Part shown: piece by piece, positions 22,163 to 23,640 of the stretch | How the letters are laid out: the number at the start of each line of letters is the position of its first letter | How positions within the stretch are numbered: position 1 is the first letter of the stretch | Source: Opitutia bacterium UBA7876 | Lineage (GTDB): Bacteria; Verrucomicrobiota; Verrucomicrobiia; Opitutales; Seribacteraceae | Length of the DNA: 23,640 nt | Assembly (NCBI GenBank): GCA_002500665.1 | Contig: DLRY01000044.1 | Coordinates: 1 to 23,640, forward strand | Direction of reading: 5' to 3' | The notes under the pieces: generated by a model | What the model saw: only the letters and a program-made list of their open reading frames with translations | Databases searched by the model: none | Told to the model about the DNA's origin: nothing | Translations under genes and position numbers: made by a program

Positions 22163-23640
22163 CTATTCGCCTATGGTGACGATTCCTCCTGCAGAGTAAT
22201 CAAAGAGAATGGCTTGTCCGTCGATGTTCTTGAAAAAGAAGAACCAATTTGCCTTGGTATTACCGTATAAGTGAGGATAGACGCCTTCGCTCGTCCAGAT
22301 CCAGCCCAACTTGTCGCTCCACAGCCAGAGGTCGCCATCCTTGCCGGCGTGGGCGAAAAGCCAATGAAGTTCAGTGTGATAGATCCAACCGCTACGGTGG
22401 GGGAGAAAGATTCCCAGCCAAGATTGCCTCCAGTTACCTTGGATCTGGCCGTGTCCTTGCCACCAGTAGGTGTAGACCGAAGGGGTGTCGAAGATGGTAA
22501 CGGGTCCGAGAAGACGCTTCGCCCGATGCGTGGACAACACTCTGGTATGATAAACGCGGCCAGGCTTGAGATCGTAGAGAGTAGCATGGATACGGCCATT
22601 TTGGAAGGCGGCGGGCAGCGTACGGATCGTGCGGTTGAAGTCCTCGTCCTCGGCGATGAGAAAGGTGAATTCAGGCAAGGATCGGTTTCTTCCGGGACTG
22701 AACCCGGAGGTAAGGAAAATTCGACCGTTGGATCTTACCGTTACCTCAACAGTTCCCAATGCCGGCATTTCAAAGAGGGCGTCGTCGGGATCGTAGGCGT
22801 TCTCGATGCCATCTGAGTCGTAGTCCTCCACTTTATTCAGTAGTCGGATGACGAAGCTCTTTTCGGCAGATGCACCGTGCTGGTCTTCGACGCGGGCCCG
22901 AATTCTAAAGTAGGTCGGTTCCACTTCAGGGCCGAGAGCCTGGCCGGAACGACGGCTTCCATTGTCCTCAGAATCGACAAACGATTCATTCGCATCGAAG
23001 ATCTGGGCTGACTCGTTTCCGTCAAGAGCACTGGAGGTCACGCTATCCTGTGGGATTGGCAGCGATAAGTTTTCGTCGATACTTTCAGCCGTGCCATTCT
23101 CATCCTCGTTGCTTGCAGCGAAAGTCGAATTCAAGTCGTCGTTTTCAGCCGGATCCTGTGCCGGGACCGCATCTTCAGGAACGGTGGTTTTGTTATGATC
23201 AAAAGGAATTACCTTTTCACGGACAAAAGCGAACTCAGCCTCGTAGTCGAAGCTCTGACGCGTATTGAGGTTGTTGTTTGCGTCAATGAAGAAAAGGTGG
23301 TTGTGAGTCGAGCCATTGCCTTCGACCAGCGAGAAGGTAAGGTTGGAGTCCTGATCGTGATCAATAGCCTCGAAATAACCAACGACTGAGCGGGGCGGCA
23401 TATTCTCAGGGATGGTTAAGCCGATGAGCTCGAGTGCTTCGGGGACGTCGTTGACGGAGATAATGGAAAGAACTATGGATGCGAGTGTGGAGGCATTCGA
23501 ATCATCGGTAACGATGACCTCGAAGGAATCGTTGCCAAAGTAGTTCGCGCTGGGCGTATAGATCCAGTTCCCTGATTGCGGATTGACGGTTGCCGCTCCG
23601 TGAGAGGGGTTGGTGAGAACGGTGAAGTAGGTGCCGTCGG
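22163..23640 (-). CDS. C-terminal part of a large cadherin-like surface protein (partial)
   Basis: The reading frame stays open to the right edge, so the N-terminus is missing and at least 492 residues are present; the ATG at 23401 is internal. Reading in from the edge, the first 60 residues are a VCBS/bacterial Ig-like repeat (GNWIYTPSANYFGNDSFEVIVTDD), followed by a cadherin-like repeat (LTIPENMPPRSVVGYFEAIDHDQDSNLTFSLVEG). An acidic Asn/Asp/Glu/Ser-rich linker comes next, then a calcium-binding loop DYDSDGIENAYDPDD. A FN3-like segment (RVYHTRVLSTH) precedes a 100-residue Trp-rich C-terminal domain with the repeated pattern LG.....GWIY/GWIW. Such proteins are exported adhesins or polymer-binding proteins; the Trp-rich end may be a family-specific surface-anchoring or sorting domain, which I infer from its terminal place. 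Confidence 0.85.
   Translation of the reverse strand, partial: DGTYFTVLTNPSHGAATVNPQSGNWIYTPSANYFGNDSFEVIVTDDSNASTLASIVLSIISVNDVPEALELIGLTIPENMPPRSVVGYFEAIDHDQDSNLTFSLVEGNGSTHNHLFFIDANNNLNTRQSFDYEAEFAFVREKVIPFDHNKTTVPEDAVPAQDPAENDDLNSTFAASNEDENGTAESIDENLSLPIPQDSVTSSALDGNESAQIFDANESFVDSEDNGSRRSGQALGPEVEPTYFRIRARVEDQHGASAEKSFVIRLLNKVEDYDSDGIENAYDPDDALFEMPALGTVEVTVRSNGRIFLTSGFSPGRNRSLPEFTFLIAEDEDFNRTIRTLPAAFQNGRIHATLYDLKPGRVYHTRVLSTHRAKRLLGPVTIFDTPSVYTYWWQGHGQIQGNWRQSWLGIFLPHRSGWIYHTELHWLFAHAGKDGDLWLWSDKLGWIWTSEGVYPHLYGNTKANWFFFFKNIDGQAILFDYSAGGIVTIGE

Noticed and set aside
1..23640. CRISPR arrays, insertion sequences, integrases, toxin-antitoxin or phage-defence genes
   Set aside because: I looked for spaced direct repeats, terminal inverted repeats with transposase motifs, and known defence domains and found none. 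The only tandem repeat is protein-coding.

Overview
The window looks like chromosomal DNA from a member of the Verrucomicrobiota, most likely a marine Opitutae/Puniceicoccales-type bacterium. The evidence is the protein families present: a DUF1549/DUF1553 (PSCyt2-PSD1) protein, a DUF1501 protein, a c-type cytochrome/LRR protein with an SHD1-like N-terminus, a secreted sulfatase, a PQQ-type beta-propeller, a GYF_2-TM2 protein, and a Trp-rich C-terminal domain on a cadherin-like surface protein. Many starts lack a clear Shine-Dalgarno and some are TTG or GTG, which fits that group. The placement is inference from gene content, not a phylogeny. I see no insertion sequence, phage, integron or CRISPR array.

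Layout. 1-78 is a CAT-anticodon tRNA. 106-1131 (-) is a proline-rich lipoprotein, divergent from an unknown membrane-anchored protein at 1283-2068 (+). The gap at 2069-2312 is not empty: it carries a sigma70-like promoter and a structured RNA that I identify as 6S RNA (2118-2309), and its 3' end abuts an enolase-superfamily gene (2313-3554, +). From 11690 down to 3575 everything is on the minus strand: a phosphatase-like protein with a substituted nucleophile, an alpha/beta hydrolase with a voltage-gated cation channel 8 bases behind it, a MuiA-like DUF4139 protein, leuS and lpxI. A divergent sulfatase (11989-13374, +) then meets sufS (13382-14608, -) tail to tail.

19991-14694 (-) is a three-gene exported cluster: DUF1549/DUF1553 protein, DUF1501 protein, and cytochrome c/LRR protein. 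The first and third share an SHD1-like N-terminal domain and each has one CxxCH motif. The first also carries a tandem pair of Cys-rich YHS/TRASH-like modules inserted in its C-terminal half. Further upstream are the GYF_2-TM2 gene (20204-20716), the beta-propeller gene (20889-22100) and the 3' part of a large surface protein that runs off the right edge (22163-23640).

How it fits together. leuS, lpxI, sufS, 6S RNA and the tRNA are core functions: translation, lipid A synthesis, Fe-S or sulfur transfer, and transcriptional control. The rest is mostly envelope and periplasm: sulfatase, hydrolase, beta-propeller, cytochrome-like cluster and adhesin. That fits a marine bacterium handling sulfated or complex polysaccharides, though the cytochrome-like cluster has no established biochemical role. 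The points most worth following are the 6S RNA, the calcium-channel-like selectivity filter, the tandem Cys modules and the Cys-to-Ser phosphatase-like protein.
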